Below, in pieces: positions 1-9,343 of a stretch of 64,000 nucleotides of DNA. How positions within the stretch are numbered: position 1 is the first letter of the stretch; every line of letters begins with the position of its first letter. The notes under the pieces were generated by a model, which was not told the origin of the DNA, ran no database searches, and was given only the letters and a program-made list of their open reading frames with translations. The DNA comes from Halarsenatibacter sp964630835 (GTDB lineage: Bacteria > Bacillota > Halanaerobiia > Halanaerobiales > Halarsenatibacteraceae). The stretch is from positions 1 through 64,000 of the forward strand of contig CAZVZM010000003.1 of assembly GCA_964630835.1 (NCBI GenBank). The letters are read 5' to 3'. The position numbers and the translations under genes were made by a program.

Positions 1-294
1 TCTGGAAAATAATAATCTCCGGCACATCAAACAGACTGTTTTTGACGATCAAATTAGCGAATTTTTTTGAATGCTTAACATCCCGGCACCCCGGGATAGT
101 TCTGGTCCTTATAAAAAATCCCTTTAAAATTTACATTAAATTAACACTCAAATAAGCAGGAATCCCGCGGTCAATCATTAAATTAGTTTATGGGAGAAAC
201 TCCTTTTCTATTCTTCCCATCATTTTTTGAGATTTTATCCAGCTAAGTTAAATAGTATCTCTATTAACACAACTTAAAAGGGGGAATTTATTCA

Positions 295-1197
295 ATGAAG
301 AAGTTTAGCTTTATCCTGGTTCTGGCTCTGGCAGTAACTCTAACCTTTACCATGGGAGTCTCTGCTGATGACGCCGAACCAGCAGATGTTGGAGATGAGG
401 TGCCAGAACAGCTAGTTCTGGGCATGGTGCCTTCTCGTGAAGCCGGCGTTATGATAGAATCCATCGATCCTCTCACAGAGTTACTGGAAGAGGAGCTGGA
501 TATGCCGGTAGAGGGTACAGTTTTAACCAGCTTCACCGGTGTGATCGAAGCTATGGGTACCGGCCGGGTTGATGTCGGTATATTTGGCCCCTTTGCTCTT
601 ATTCTGGGAGAGGAAAGACACGATCTGGAAATCATCCTTAATTCAATCCGATTTGGCGCGGACCATTATCTTGCTCAGTTTTACACCCATGAAGATACAG
701 GCATAGAAGCTATGGAGGATCTGGAGGGAGCATCAATGGCATTTGTGGATCCCGCCTCCACCGCCGGATATCTATTCCCGTATGTACATATGCTGGATCA
801 CGGGATAGATCCGGATGAAGATTTAGAGGATTATATCTTTGCCGGCGCTCACGATGCGGCAGTCATAGCAGTTTACAATCAGGAAACAGATGTGGGAGTA
901 AGTTTTGATGATGCCCGTGAGGATATTGAGGATGAATATCCCGACGTCATGGAAAAAGTGAATGTCTTTGAATACACCGCTGAAATTCCCAATGACGGCG
1001 TCGCCGTAAGAAGAGAACTTGATCCTGAGCTTGTCAGTGATATTCAGCAGGCCTTTATAAATGTAGGAGAAACTGAAAAAGGAGGGGAGCTGCTGGATAC
1101 TCTTTACAATGTCTCCGGATATGTGCCGGCCGGTCCGGAAAGATATGAAGTGGTGCGCAGAACTTATCAAGAAATGCAGGAGTATATAGACTTTTAA
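295..1197 (+). CDS. phnD: PhnD-family phosphonate/phosphite ABC transporter substrate-binding protein
   Basis: Periplasmic binding protein (300 aa) that should capture an oxyanion such as a phosphonate, phosphite or phosphate ester for the permeases encoded next to it. Residues 1-24 form a signal peptide (KK start, hydrophobic core, cleavage near VSADD). The mature part has the PhnD type-2 binding fold, including the early segment LVLGMVPSREAG and the central FGPFALILG. The start is ATG with a GGGGG-type ribosome site about 8 nt upstream. It is first in a co-directional operon with phnC, two phnE genes and two phosphatase-like genes. No C-P lyase gene is present, so the ligand is not fixed by context. 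Confidence 0.88.
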   Translation: MKKFSFILVLALAVTLTFTMGVSADDAEPADVGDEVPEQLVLGMVPSREAGVMIESIDPLTELLEEELDMPVEGTVLTSFTGVIEAMGTGRVDVGIFGPFALILGEERHDLEIILNSIRFGADHYLAQFYTHEDTGIEAMEDLEGASMAFVDPASTAGYLFPYVHMLDHGIDPDEDLEDYIFAGAHDAAVIAVYNQETDVGVSFDDAREDIEDEYPDVMEKVNVFEYTAEIPNDGVAVRRELDPELVSDIQQAFINVGETEKGGELLDTLYNVSGYVPAGPERYEVVRRTYQEMQEYIDF

Positions 1198-1299
1198 AAC
1201 AGACATAAAAGAGGGAGACGGAAAATTTCAGAAACGACCCAGGTTTCGTGTGAGTTAATTTATCAATCAAATAAATTTAGAAACAGGGGGGAGGTAGCC

Positions 1300-2127
1300 T
1301 TGATGCTATCTCCCCTCCCTGATTATGCTGTCAAGGAGTTGATCCATATTATAGAATGTGAAGGACTCAGCGTTGTGTATCCCGGTGGTATTGAGGCGTT
1401 AGACGGAGTAGATCTGGAAATTGAAGATGGTGATTTCGTTGTTATTGTGGGCCTCAGCGGAGCCGGCAAATCCACCCTCCTGCGCACCATGAACAGGCTG
1501 GTTGAACCAACTGAAGGCCAGATTAAAATTGACGGCGAAATCATAAATGATTACAGCAAAAAAGAGTTAAAGGAGCTTCGCAGCAAGGTGGGCATGATCT
1601 TTCAAAATTTTAATCTAGTTAAGAGATCCACCGTTATCAGAAATGTCCTGGCCGGGAGGCTGCACGATGTTTCCACCTGGAGGACACTGCTCGGTATATT
1701 TCCGGAGGAAGATATTGAAGCCGCCCTGTCAGCTCTGGATAGAGTGGGTATTAAAGAGAAGGCAAAGGCCAGAGCCGATGAGCTTTCGGGTGGGCAGCAG
1801 CAGAGAGTCGGCATTGCCCGCGCCCTGGCTCAGGAGCCGAAGATACTTCTTGCCGATGAACCGGTAGCATCCCTTGATCCTCCCACCTCTCATGCTGTGA
1901 TGCAGGATCTGAAGAGAATCAATGAAGAGGATGGAATAACAACTCTGGTTAATCTTCATTTTATCGACCTCGCTCAGGAATACGGCGAAAAAATAATCGG
2001 ATTGCGCGAGGGCAAGCTTGTCTACCAGGGACCGGCTTCGGAAGTTACCGAGGAAAAATTTGAAGATATTTATGGCCGCTCCATCACTGCCGACGATCAG
2101 CTCAATGCAGGTGGTGAAAATATATGA
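1300..2127 (+). CDS. phnC: PhnC-family phosphonate ABC transporter ATP-binding protein
   Basis: Cytoplasmic ATPase subunit (about 275 aa) that powers the PhnDE importer. Walker A GLSGAGKST lies near residue 51, the ABC signature LSGGQQQR near 162 and Walker B ILLADEP near 182, followed by SLDP. The reading frame opens with TTG followed directly by ATG at 1303. A GGGGGGAGG ribosome site fits either, and ATG 1303 is equally good. The stop overlaps the next permease start in an ATGA, indicating translational coupling. Length and motifs match PhnC rather than amino-acid importers. Confidence 0.93.
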   Translation: MMLSPLPDYAVKELIHIIECEGLSVVYPGGIEALDGVDLEIEDGDFVVIVGLSGAGKSTLLRTMNRLVEPTEGQIKIDGEIINDYSKKELKELRSKVGMIFQNFNLVKRSTVIRNVLAGRLHDVSTWRTLLGIFPEEDIEAALSALDRVGIKEKAKARADELSGGQQQRVGIARALAQEPKILLADEPVASLDPPTSHAVMQDLKRINEEDGITTLVNLHFIDLAQEYGEKIIGLREGKLVYQGPASEVTEEKFEDIYGRSITADDQLNAGGENI

Positions 2128-2927
2128 TGGGCACCGGCTCTGACAAAACTGCCTCCCGCCTTACTCTGCTCAAAGGCAAGATAAAAAGTATAATCGGTAT
2201 TGCCATAGTGGCAGCCGTATATATATGGAGCGCCCGGGGTGTGGATTTTAGTCTTATTGAGATAATTGGTGAGCTCCCCAGCTTTTTTGGCCTGCTCTGG
2301 GAGATGGTCCCTCCCAACTGGGCCTACTCCGTCAGGCTTATTGATCCCCTGATAGAGACCTTCCAGACTGCAGTTGCCGGCACCACACTGGGGACGCTTC
2401 TTGCCATACCCCTGATACTGCTTTCGGCCAATAATGTCAATAATAACACTCCCCTGTATTTTATCTCCAAAGGATTTATGAATCTGGTGCGTACCATACC
2501 CCCCCTGCTCTACGCAGCCATTCTGGTAGCCGGAGTGGGTCTGGGCGCTTTTGCCGGCATGCTCGCTCTCACCTTCTTTTCTATGGCGGTAAATGCAAAA
2601 CTTACCAGTGAAAGCTTAGAGGCCATCGATTACGGTCCCATCGAGGCATTAGAGGCTGCCGGCAGCAACAAACTGGAGATGATCCGCTATGCCGTTATGC
2701 CCCAGATTTTACCCACCTTTGCCAGCTATACACTCTATGTTTTTGAAATTAATATAAGGGCGTCTACTGTGCTGGGTCTTGTAGGAGCCGGCGGCATAGG
2801 AGTGAATCTGGACAGCTCGCTCAATTTGTTTCGCTATCAAAACGCTTCCATGGTAATTTTAGCCACTTTTGTCATAGTGGTTTTAATAGATTACCTGAGC
2901 AATAAGCTGAGGGAGGAGTTAATTTGA
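2124..2927 (+). CDS. phnE: PhnE-family phosphonate ABC transporter permease (first)
   Basis: Inner-membrane permease (267 aa) with about six hydrophobic segments. It has the BPD_transp_1 coupling region EALEAAGSNKLEMIRYAVMP, followed by the PhnE hallmark STVLGLVGAGGIG. The ATG overlaps the phnC stop by 4 bp. A second, related permease follows, so the transporter is probably a PhnE1/PhnE2 heterodimer, as in several Firmicute phn operons. Confidence 0.92.
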   Translation: MMGTGSDKTASRLTLLKGKIKSIIGIAIVAAVYIWSARGVDFSLIEIIGELPSFFGLLWEMVPPNWAYSVRLIDPLIETFQTAVAGTTLGTLLAIPLILLSANNVNNNTPLYFISKGFMNLVRTIPPLLYAAILVAGVGLGAFAGMLALTFFSMAVNAKLTSESLEAIDYGPIEALEAAGSNKLEMIRYAVMPQILPTFASYTLYVFEINIRASTVLGLVGAGGIGVNLDSSLNLFRYQNASMVILATFVIVVLIDYLSNKLREELI

Positions 2928-3730
2928 AACCCCCCAGGGATAAAAAGAGTAAAAAGAGTTTAAGAAGCTTTGAAAAAACGTCCATGAAGTGGTATGTCGG
3001 TTATTTCATAGTTCTGGTTTTATTTATCTGGTCCATTATAGGCATGGAAATTGATCCCGAGCGCATAAGTGTGGGGCTGCCCAGGATGGGATACATAATT
3101 GCAGATATGGTGCCTCCGGAAACTGCTGAACTGGAGAATTCAGTCATTGGCATGCTGGAAACAATTCAAATTGCTGTAATTGGCACCACCATTGCCGCCA
3201 TACTGTCAATCCCGGTGGGTTTTATGGCGGCCCGAAATATCGGTGTGCCCGGTCCAATTACCGTAGCCGGCAAACAAATTTTAAACGCCATCCGCACATT
3301 TCCTGCCCTCGTATTCGGCATATTTTTTGTCGCCTCCTACGGCCCCGGCCCTCTCGCCGGTGTAATGGCTTTGGGAATTAACTCCATCGGCATGCTGGGC
3401 AAGTTAAACTCAGAGGTGGTGGAGTCCATCGACCAGGGGCCAATCGAAGCTCTGGAGGCCACCGGAGCCAACAGAGTAGAAATTTTCCTCTATGCTGTAG
3501 CCCCGCAGGTGCTGCCCGAATTCATCGGAACCACACTTTACAGATTTGAATTGAATCTGCGCCGGGCAACTGTTCTGGGACTGGTGGGAGCAGGAGGCAT
3601 CGGTGTAACCCTGCTTCAAAGCCTGCAGTTTAGACGCTGGTCCGTTGTAGGAATGAGCCTTCTGGTGATCATAGTGGTTGTCACCATAATTGATTACAGC
3701 AGCGCCTACGTAAGAAAGAAAATAATATGA
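2924..3730 (+). CDS. phnE: PhnE-family phosphonate ABC transporter permease (second)
   Basis: Second permease subunit (268 aa) paralogous to the previous gene. It carries the equivalent EALEATGANRVEIF coupling loop and the ATVLGLVGAGGIGV motif near the C-terminus. It starts at TTG inside a TTGA overlap with the upstream stop, preceded by GGGAGGAG. The N-terminus is charged (Lys/Arg/Asp-rich) before the first membrane span. The stop in turn overlaps the next gene in ATGA, so the six-gene operon is tightly coupled. Confidence 0.92.
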   Translation: MKPPRDKKSKKSLRSFEKTSMKWYVGYFIVLVLFIWSIIGMEIDPERISVGLPRMGYIIADMVPPETAELENSVIGMLETIQIAVIGTTIAAILSIPVGFMAARNIGVPGPITVAGKQILNAIRTFPALVFGIFFVASYGPGPLAGVMALGINSIGMLGKLNSEVVESIDQGPIEALEATGANRVEIFLYAVAPQVLPEFIGTTLYRFELNLRRATVLGLVGAGGIGVTLLQSLQFRRWSVVGMSLLVIIVVVTIIDYSSAYVRKKII

Positions 3731-4557
3731 GGGAGCCGGCAGATTTAAGCGATAAAAAATTGCAGGATTATTTTCACACAGCCAGATCTATTATAAGACA
3801 GGCCGGCAGCAGCGCAAGGGATAAATTTGACAGCGGGGATTTTTCCATCTACAGCAAAGAGGATGGAGAACCTGTATCCTCCATGGATTTGCAGGTTGAG
3901 GATATGATAATATCCGGGCTTCAGGATAAGTTTCCCGACCATGGCATCGTCAGCGAAGAGGCAAAGACAATCAATCCTGAATATTCCCTGCGCTGGATCC
4001 TCGATCCCCTGGACGGCACGGCCAACTATACCCGCGGCATTCCCTGGTATACCATCTCTTTAGCCTGCTGTCATCAGGATAGCCTGCTTTTGGGCTTGAT
4101 TTACCTGCCCCAGACAGATACGCTTTATCATGCCGTAAGAGGAGAGGGATCTTTTAGAGGTCGTGAAAGACTGCAGGTCTCAGATACTTTAAAACTGCAA
4201 AAAAGCTGTCTTGCAGTCGAGCTGATAGGGAGCGAAATAGAGGCGGGCAGAAACTTTCCCGGCTCGAATATTCAGGAAAAACTGGGCGGGATCAGGGCAT
4301 TTGGCTGCCAGTCGCTGGCTTTAGCCCTAACCGCAGCCGGAGTTTTTGATCTGACCTGTTTTATGCGCACCAATTTTTGGGATATAGCGGCCGGTCTTCT
4401 GCTGGTTGAGGAGGCAGGAGGAACTGTCACCAGCCTGGAAAAAAGGGAAAGCAGGCGCGGCTGGCGCACTCTTGCTGCCGGCAGGAGAAAACTTCTGAAA
4501 AAATTTTTGGCTCTGCTGCCTGAAAAAGATACAGAGGGAGAGAAACTGCTTGGATAA
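3727..4557 (+). CDS. Inositol-monophosphatase family phosphatase
   Basis: Mg2+-dependent phosphatase of the IMPase/CysQ/FBPase superfamily (276 aa). Metal-site motifs are EEAKTIN near residue 77 and WILDPLDGTANYTRG near 90, with the C-terminal FWDIAAGLLLVEEAGG. Substrates in the family include inositol phosphates, 3'-phosphoadenosine phosphate and sugar bisphosphates, and the sequence alone does not decide. The ATG overlaps the phnE2 stop by 4 bp. Co-transcription with an oxyanion importer suggests it dephosphorylates an imported phosphate ester, or a product made from one (inference). Confidence 0.88.
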   Translation: MREPADLSDKKLQDYFHTARSIIRQAGSSARDKFDSGDFSIYSKEDGEPVSSMDLQVEDMIISGLQDKFPDHGIVSEEAKTINPEYSLRWILDPLDGTANYTRGIPWYTISLACCHQDSLLLGLIYLPQTDTLYHAVRGEGSFRGRERLQVSDTLKLQKSCLAVELIGSEIEAGRNFPGSNIQEKLGGIRAFGCQSLALALTAAGVFDLTCFMRTNFWDIAAGLLLVEEAGGTVTSLEKRESRRGWRTLAAGRRKLLKKFLALLPEKDTEGEKLLG

Positions 4558-5401
4558 TTCACATAATCTTAATCCGGACATCATCGAGGGAATAGTCTTT
4601 GATCTGGATGGAACTCTTTACGAAGATGAAAAGCATTTTGATTATTATGCTAAATGCCTTGCCGGGAAGCTTCCTCAGGAGAAAGGCGAGGCATTTTTTT
4701 GCGATTTAAAAGCGGCCCGTCGCGGCGATCATCCCCTGCGGCTGGGAAGGGTTTACGATGTGAAAAATGATTACATACTGGATATAAATGAAAAGGGAGA
4801 GGTTTTGCGCGCCCGGGACTGGCAGGGCAATATGCTGTCCGATGAGGCCAGAGAAAAAATTTATTCTAAACCGGTAACCTGTGACCTTAAAGAAATGATA
4901 TTTGTGGGAGATGGCTGGTGGATACCTGCCGCCTGTGCCTATCATTATGGCCTTGAGGATACCACTGAATGCTACCGCAAAACAAAGGACTGGCTGGCAG
5001 ATAACCAGGAAGAGGTGCTTTCGCAAATACCCGGCCTGAAAAGTTTTCTCAAGCAAATAAAGCATGAATACACACTTATTCTGGCCACGAACAGCGAAGC
5101 TCATGACACGGAGAGACTCCTTGAAATCCTGGAGCTCACCGGGGTATTCCAGGAAAAATATACCGACTGCCGCAAGCCAGAAAAAAGCAGACAAATCTTT
5201 AAACATATCATGTCAAAATATGATCACGGACCTAAAGAGCTGCTCTCAATAGGCGATAACTATCTCAACGATATTGCTCCAGCAGAGAGGCTGGGCTATC
5301 AGACTCTGCTCATAGATCCTCATCAGATTTATGATGATCCCGGCGTTCCCCGGGTTTCCTCTCTGAGAGAGATCTATCCCCTGTTTGATTACGATGCTTA
5401 A
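4550..5401 (+). CDS. HAD-superfamily hydrolase
   Basis: Haloacid-dehalogenase fold phosphatase (283 aa). Motif I VFDLDGTLYED lies near residue 15, motif II ATNSE in the middle, the motif III lysine in CRKPEKS, and motif IV GDNYLND near the C-terminus. It starts with TTG (GAGGGAGAG about 8 nt upstream) and overlaps the IMPase gene by 8 bp. It closes the phn operon and is the second phosphatase-like enzyme in it. A long cap insertion of about 130 residues between motifs I and II is Trp- and Asp-rich and shows no domain I can name. Substrate unknown. Confidence 0.85.
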   Translation: MDNSHNLNPDIIEGIVFDLDGTLYEDEKHFDYYAKCLAGKLPQEKGEAFFCDLKAARRGDHPLRLGRVYDVKNDYILDINEKGEVLRARDWQGNMLSDEAREKIYSKPVTCDLKEMIFVGDGWWIPAACAYHYGLEDTTECYRKTKDWLADNQEEVLSQIPGLKSFLKQIKHEYTLILATNSEAHDTERLLEILELTGVFQEKYTDCRKPEKSRQIFKHIMSKYDHGPKELLSIGDNYLNDIAPAERLGYQTLLIDPHQIYDDPGVPRVSSLREIYPLFDYDA

Positions 5402-5616
5402 TCCCCTCTCAAAATTTGCCCCTCCCGGTTTGTCCCCTTTTAGCTTGATGTAAAACAGATTTTATCAAAATATATCTTAAGGCAAATTTCGACATCTAAA
5501 ATCGGCGATCGGGGGATCATTGGCATGCGCGGTGAATGTAAACAGAGTCTAGCTGGAGAAATCGACCGCCAGAAATTTCCTTCGAAACAGTATTTTCTCT
5601 TCAGACCAAAGAAACT

Positions 5617-6030
5617 CTACCCCGCTGCCTGCCGGGAGCGGCTGCCGGGGAATACCTTCCTGGTGGCCACCATATCCACACCGGTATTGGCTACATCCTC
5701 CTTAACAACTTCTCCCAGCTCAACCGGAGCCTCTATCTCGACCTCGGCCAGCTCCTGCATGGCCTGGCCGATCTTATCTCTGGGCAGAGGTTTTTCTGAC
5801 TTTACCGGCACCAGAGGCAGCTCGCCTCCTTTTACGCGCACTGTGGTGGGCAATATACGTGTGGGATTTTTGAACTCTTCCCGGGCGTAATCTTTCCCCA
5901 GCCCGCACTCATATCCCTCCATATCGATGATTTCCTCACCTTCTGCTTTAACCTTGATCCGGCAGCCTTTGGGACAGTTTACGCATATGAGATTTTTTTC
6001 CACTGAGGGCTTTTCTAAAGTTTTGGTCAT
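5617..6030 (-). CDS. DUF1667 domain protein of the glycerol-3-phosphate dehydrogenase cluster
   Basis: Small protein (137 aa) with a CVNCPKGCRI cysteine motif near residue 17, a further Cys in YECGLGKDYA, and the ILPTTVRVKGGELPLVPV segment typical of DUF1667. In Firmicutes DUF1667 proteins are encoded beside GlpA- and GlpB-like flavoproteins. The cysteines suggest an Fe-S or metal site that links the dehydrogenase to an electron acceptor (inference). It is the last gene of the minus-strand glycerol module, 6 bp after the GlpB-like gene. Confidence 0.85.
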   Translation of the reverse strand: MTKTLEKPSVEKNLICVNCPKGCRIKVKAEGEEIIDMEGYECGLGKDYAREEFKNPTRILPTTVRVKGGELPLVPVKSEKPLPRDKIGQAMQELAEVEIEAPVELGEVVKEDVANTGVDMVATRKVFPGSRSRQAAG

Positions 6031-6036
6031 AATATA

Positions 6037-7314
6037 TCACTCCTCTTTTTCCATTAATATGGTGATTTTTTTCAGGTCGTCATCTAAGAGCTGGTAGGGA
6101 ACTTTAATGCTCTCCATCTCTCCCGGCGTTACTACATCGCGGGAGAAAGCTGCTATGCGGTTTTCCTCTTCATCTTCAACTTTGATTTTCACATCTTCCC
6201 GGGGTTTTTTCACCCGGAAGAAAAATTTCAGCCTGTCATCTTCAGGGCGATAGGTGAGCTTTTGCGGCACCACCGAGTTTATGCCCTCTCCGGCAACAAC
6301 TGGAATTTCCCGCGGCCTTCTCTCAAGGGAACCCTGGAGATAGCGGGCGGCTGATCTGCCGGCTATCTCAGCCTCTTCGCTGACATAGTCCACCAGGTCG
6401 TGCACCTGCAGGACATTGCCGCAGGCAAATACTCCCTCATTTGAGGTCTCGCGCAGCTCGTTGACAGCCGGCCCGCCGGTGCTCTGAAGAAGATCAAGTC
6501 CCATCTCCCGGCTCAGCTCATTTTCGGGTATTAAGCCCACGGAGAGCAAAAGCGTATCGCACTTTACAGTTTCCCGGCTTTCCGGTATCACATTGAAGTC
6601 ATCATCGACCTGAACCACATCAACCGCCTCTACCCTGTCTTTGCCGTGGATGTAGTTGACGGTGTGCTGAAATTTCAGGGGAATGCCAAAGTCATCAAGG
6701 CACTGAACCCTGTTTCTCACAAGGCCGGAAGAGTAGGGCATAATCTCAAGCACCGCCTTCACATCGGCCCCCTCTAAGGTCATGCGGCGGGCCATGATCA
6801 AACCCACATCACCGGAGCCCAGTATTACTACTTCCCGGCCGGGCAGATAACCCTCTATATTGATATACCTCTGAGCGGTTCCGGCTGTGAGCACTCCTGC
6901 CGGGCGGTGTCCGGGTATCTTAAGGGCTTCTCTTGTCCTCTCCCGGCAGCCCATGGCCAGGACAACCGCTTCCGGATATATGAATTGAACACCCTCATCC
7001 TCATTGAGGGCTGTAATTGTTCCATTCTCGTCTAAATCTATGACCATCGTGTTCAGTTTAATCTCAATATCCTCTCTGTCTCCGACATCATCGATAAACC
7101 TGTCGGCGTATTCGGGTCCGGTAAGCTCCTCTCCAAAATATTCCACACCAAATCCGTTATGAATGCACTGCTGCAGGATGCCTCCCAGATATTCATCTCT
7201 CTCCAGAAGCATAATATCCCGCAGTCCGGCGTCATGAGCGGCAGCAGCGGCTGCCAGCCCCGCCGGGCCACCACCGATGATGGCCAGATCACAATTTTTA
7301 CGCATCTTTATCAC
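6037..7314 (-). CDS. FAD/NAD(P)-dependent oxidoreductase, GlpB-like electron-transfer subunit
   Basis: Flavoprotein (425 aa). The N-terminal Rossmann motif AIIGGGPAGLAAAAAAHDAG binds FAD, and a second dinucleotide motif VVILGSGDVGLIMARR lies near residue 160. A thioredoxin-reductase-like GVFACGNVLQVHD closes the FAD domain. It overlaps the GlpA-like gene by 17 bp. The set GlpA-like, this protein and DUF1667 is the usual anaerobic glycerol-3-phosphate dehydrogenase assembly of Clostridia-like bacteria. It probably relays electrons from glycerol 3-phosphate. Confidence 0.87.
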   Translation of the reverse strand: MIKMRKNCDLAIIGGGPAGLAAAAAAHDAGLRDIMLLERDEYLGGILQQCIHNGFGVEYFGEELTGPEYADRFIDDVGDREDIEIKLNTMVIDLDENGTITALNEDEGVQFIYPEAVVLAMGCRERTREALKIPGHRPAGVLTAGTAQRYINIEGYLPGREVVILGSGDVGLIMARRMTLEGADVKAVLEIMPYSSGLVRNRVQCLDDFGIPLKFQHTVNYIHGKDRVEAVDVVQVDDDFNVIPESRETVKCDTLLLSVGLIPENELSREMGLDLLQSTGGPAVNELRETSNEGVFACGNVLQVHDLVDYVSEEAEIAGRSAARYLQGSLERRPREIPVVAGEGINSVVPQKLTYRPEDDRLKFFFRVKKPREDVKIKVEDEEENRIAAFSRDVVTPGEMESIKVPYQLLDDDLKKITILMEKEE

Positions 7315-8824
7315 CGGCCTTTAGAGTGATTTCTCTGTCGGGCGTTAAATCTTTGACCCGGGCTTTCAGTATTTTTGAGCCCGGACCGCTCTTTGTCACT
7401 TCCAGGGGGGATATATCCAGCTCTTCGGCTATTATCTCGGCCACGCGCGGGCCGCAAAATCCTCCCTGACATCTTCCGCCCCCGGCTCTTGTGCGCCTCT
7501 TTATGGCGTTCAGAGTGGGGGCTTTAAAGGGGCGATTTAGAGCATCAATGATCTCCCCTTTTGTCACATGCTCACAGCGGCATATTACCTCACCGTAATC
7601 CTCATTCTCCTGAAAATAATTCTGCCATTTCTCCCGGCATCCGGCGTAATCGCGCAGGTGAGGTTTTGAGGGGAGTTCAGGATTAAAATCGTCTCTCTCT
7701 CTCAGGTCCAGCGGCCCGGGAAGCTCCGTATTGATATCCTCAAGGATATCCTTCACCAGCCGGGCAATGGCGGGAGCACAGGAAAGCCCCGGCGATTGAA
7801 TGCCCGCCACATCTATAAAACCTGGCACATCATCTAGAGGCTCAATCTTAAAGTCACCATGGGGCAGCGCAGCCCTGAGCCCGGCAAAGGTGGATATGAC
7901 TCCATCTGTGGGAAAATCGGGAAATAATTTCCTGCCTCCCTGCATGATCTCTTCCAGTCCCTCCTCGCTTACGGAGACCTCCTCCTTGCTATCAACCTCC
8001 CGGGAATTTGGTCCTAGGAGGAGATTGCCTGCCACAGTGGGAGTTACCAGGATGCCCTTGGATTTTTCATCGGGCATGGGGAAAATTACATGATCGACAA
8101 AATCACCGTATTCTTTATCGTAGAGCTGATATTCTCCTTTGCGCGGGGTGATGGTATAATCCTCTCCCGCCATGGCCGCTATCTCATCCGCGTAGAGGCC
8201 GGCGGCATTTATTACTACCGCAGTCGATATACTGCCTCTCTCTGTCTCAACCCCTGCAATACAGCCATCCTCGATGAGGATATCGGTAACCTCTGTATTT
8301 AGAAAAATATCGGCTCCGTTCAGGGCGGCATTTTCGGCTAAAGCTATTGTCAGTTTATAGGGAGAGACCACCCCGGCCGTGGGAGCATACAGAGCAGCTT
8401 CGGCCCGGGGACTAATCTCCGACTCCCTCTCCCGCAGCTCCTCCTGCGAGAGAACTTCAAGTCCTGAGATGCCGCGAGATTCACCCTCCCTTTTTTTCTT
8501 CAAAAGATCCTCTCTGTCCTCCTCATTAAAACCTACAACAAGCGAACCTTTTCTCTCAAAGGGCACTTTAAGATCAGAGCACAGCCTGTCAAAGAGGGGA
8601 TTGGCCTTTACATTGAGCTCCGCCTTGAGTGTATCAGCCTGAGCGCTGTAACCGGCATGTATTATACCGGAGTTGGCCTTGGAAGTCCCTGTGGCTACAT
8701 CGGAGTCTTTTTCCAGAAGGCATATAGAAAGTCTCAATTTGCTCAGCTCCCGGGCCACGGCGGCTCCGATAACTCCTCCTCCAACTACAGCCACATCATA
8801 ACTGCCTGCTATATTTTTGCTCAC
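7298..8824 (-). CDS. glpA: GlpA-like FAD-dependent glycerol-3-phosphate dehydrogenase with BFD [2Fe-2S] domain
   Basis: Catalytic flavoprotein (508 aa) expected to oxidise glycerol 3-phosphate to dihydroxyacetone phosphate. The DAO-fold FAD motif VAVVGGGVIGAAVARELS is near the N-terminus, with TSKANSGIIHAGY near residue 48. The C-terminal BFD-like domain holds CRCEHVTKGE (near 411) and GGRCQGGFCGPRV, four cysteines for a [2Fe-2S] cluster. It starts at GTG behind GGAAGGTGGG. Related DAO enzymes oxidise other hydroxyacids, so substrate assignment rests on the neighbouring glycerol kinase. Confidence 0.87.
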   Translation of the reverse strand: MSKNIAGSYDVAVVGGGVIGAAVARELSKLRLSICLLEKDSDVATGTSKANSGIIHAGYSAQADTLKAELNVKANPLFDRLCSDLKVPFERKGSLVVGFNEEDREDLLKKKREGESRGISGLEVLSQEELRERESEISPRAEAALYAPTAGVVSPYKLTIALAENAALNGADIFLNTEVTDILIEDGCIAGVETERGSISTAVVINAAGLYADEIAAMAGEDYTITPRKGEYQLYDKEYGDFVDHVIFPMPDEKSKGILVTPTVAGNLLLGPNSREVDSKEEVSVSEEGLEEIMQGGRKLFPDFPTDGVISTFAGLRAALPHGDFKIEPLDDVPGFIDVAGIQSPGLSCAPAIARLVKDILEDINTELPGPLDLRERDDFNPELPSKPHLRDYAGCREKWQNYFQENEDYGEVICRCEHVTKGEIIDALNRPFKAPTLNAIKRRTRAGGGRCQGGFCGPRVAEIIAEELDISPLEVTKSGPGSKILKARVKDLTPDREITLKAGDKDA

Positions 8825-9116
8825 AGCTTAACCCACCTTCCATTAATATTTGTCCTGCTTCCCAATCCAGTTTCAAAAAGGACCTTTTCCCGGATATGCT
8901 TTTGAACTAACAATATATATTGATTTATTCTCCCGGTATTAAAGGTAATCCTTTCCCTTTTCCACACAGGTTACATAAGTTGATCGAATTTTGTTTTTGC
9001 TTGCTTTCATACTGATTATAACTCTTTGTAGACTTGAAATATTGATCTGTTTTTGAGAAATATTACTCATTATAATGTTATGCATCCATCGATAGCCTGC
9101 GAGTAATTTTACAATC
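8825..9116. other. Intergenic leader of glpA
   Basis: AT-rich stretch upstream of the GlpA-like gene on the minus strand. It holds the GGAAGGTGGG ribosome site of the GTG start. A 70-codon open frame inside it has no ribosome site or recognisable protein pattern. No clear -35/-10 pair or riboswitch core was recognised. Confidence 0.4.
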
Positions 9117-9186
9117 AAAAAAGAGAGACCCACCTTCCCCTGAGAGTACAAAGTCCTCCCTCAGATGGAAAGTGGCTCTCTCTTTT
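9117..9186 (-). terminator. Long hairpin between glpK and glpA, probable intrinsic terminator
   Basis: On the minus strand an outer stem AAAAGAGAGAGCCAC pairs with GTGGGTCTCTCTTTT, and an inner CTGAG/CTCAG stem sits inside. A run of six T follows. It lies downstream of glpK and about 290 bp upstream of glpA, so it would end the upstream transcript or attenuate read-through. The two-tier stem is more elaborate than a simple terminator. Confidence 0.65.
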
Positions 9187-9343
9187 CTCACCACAATCCC
9201 GATCTATTTAATTTTTAAAGCTAATTTTTAAAGCAAGTGCTAACAAAAATTATCTGTTTAAAATTTCTTTCTGCATTTTTATTATATACTATTTTGCGTA
9301 AAAATGCAAAAATAAGCGGCTTTTAATTTGCTCTACTATTTGC

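Noticed and set aside
80..97. ATCCCGG-CACC-CCGGGAT palindrome upstream of phnD as a terminator
   Set aside because: No T-tract follows on either strand and no gene ends nearby in the window; it may be an operator, but there is no support.
5525..5890. Plus-strand frame of 121 codons
   Set aside because: Mostly antisense to the DUF1667 gene, Ser/Thr/Pro-rich shadow composition, no ribosome site.
8939..9151. Minus-strand frame of 70 codons upstream of glpA
   Set aside because: Begins inside the terminator-like hairpin, no ribosome site, no recognisable protein pattern.
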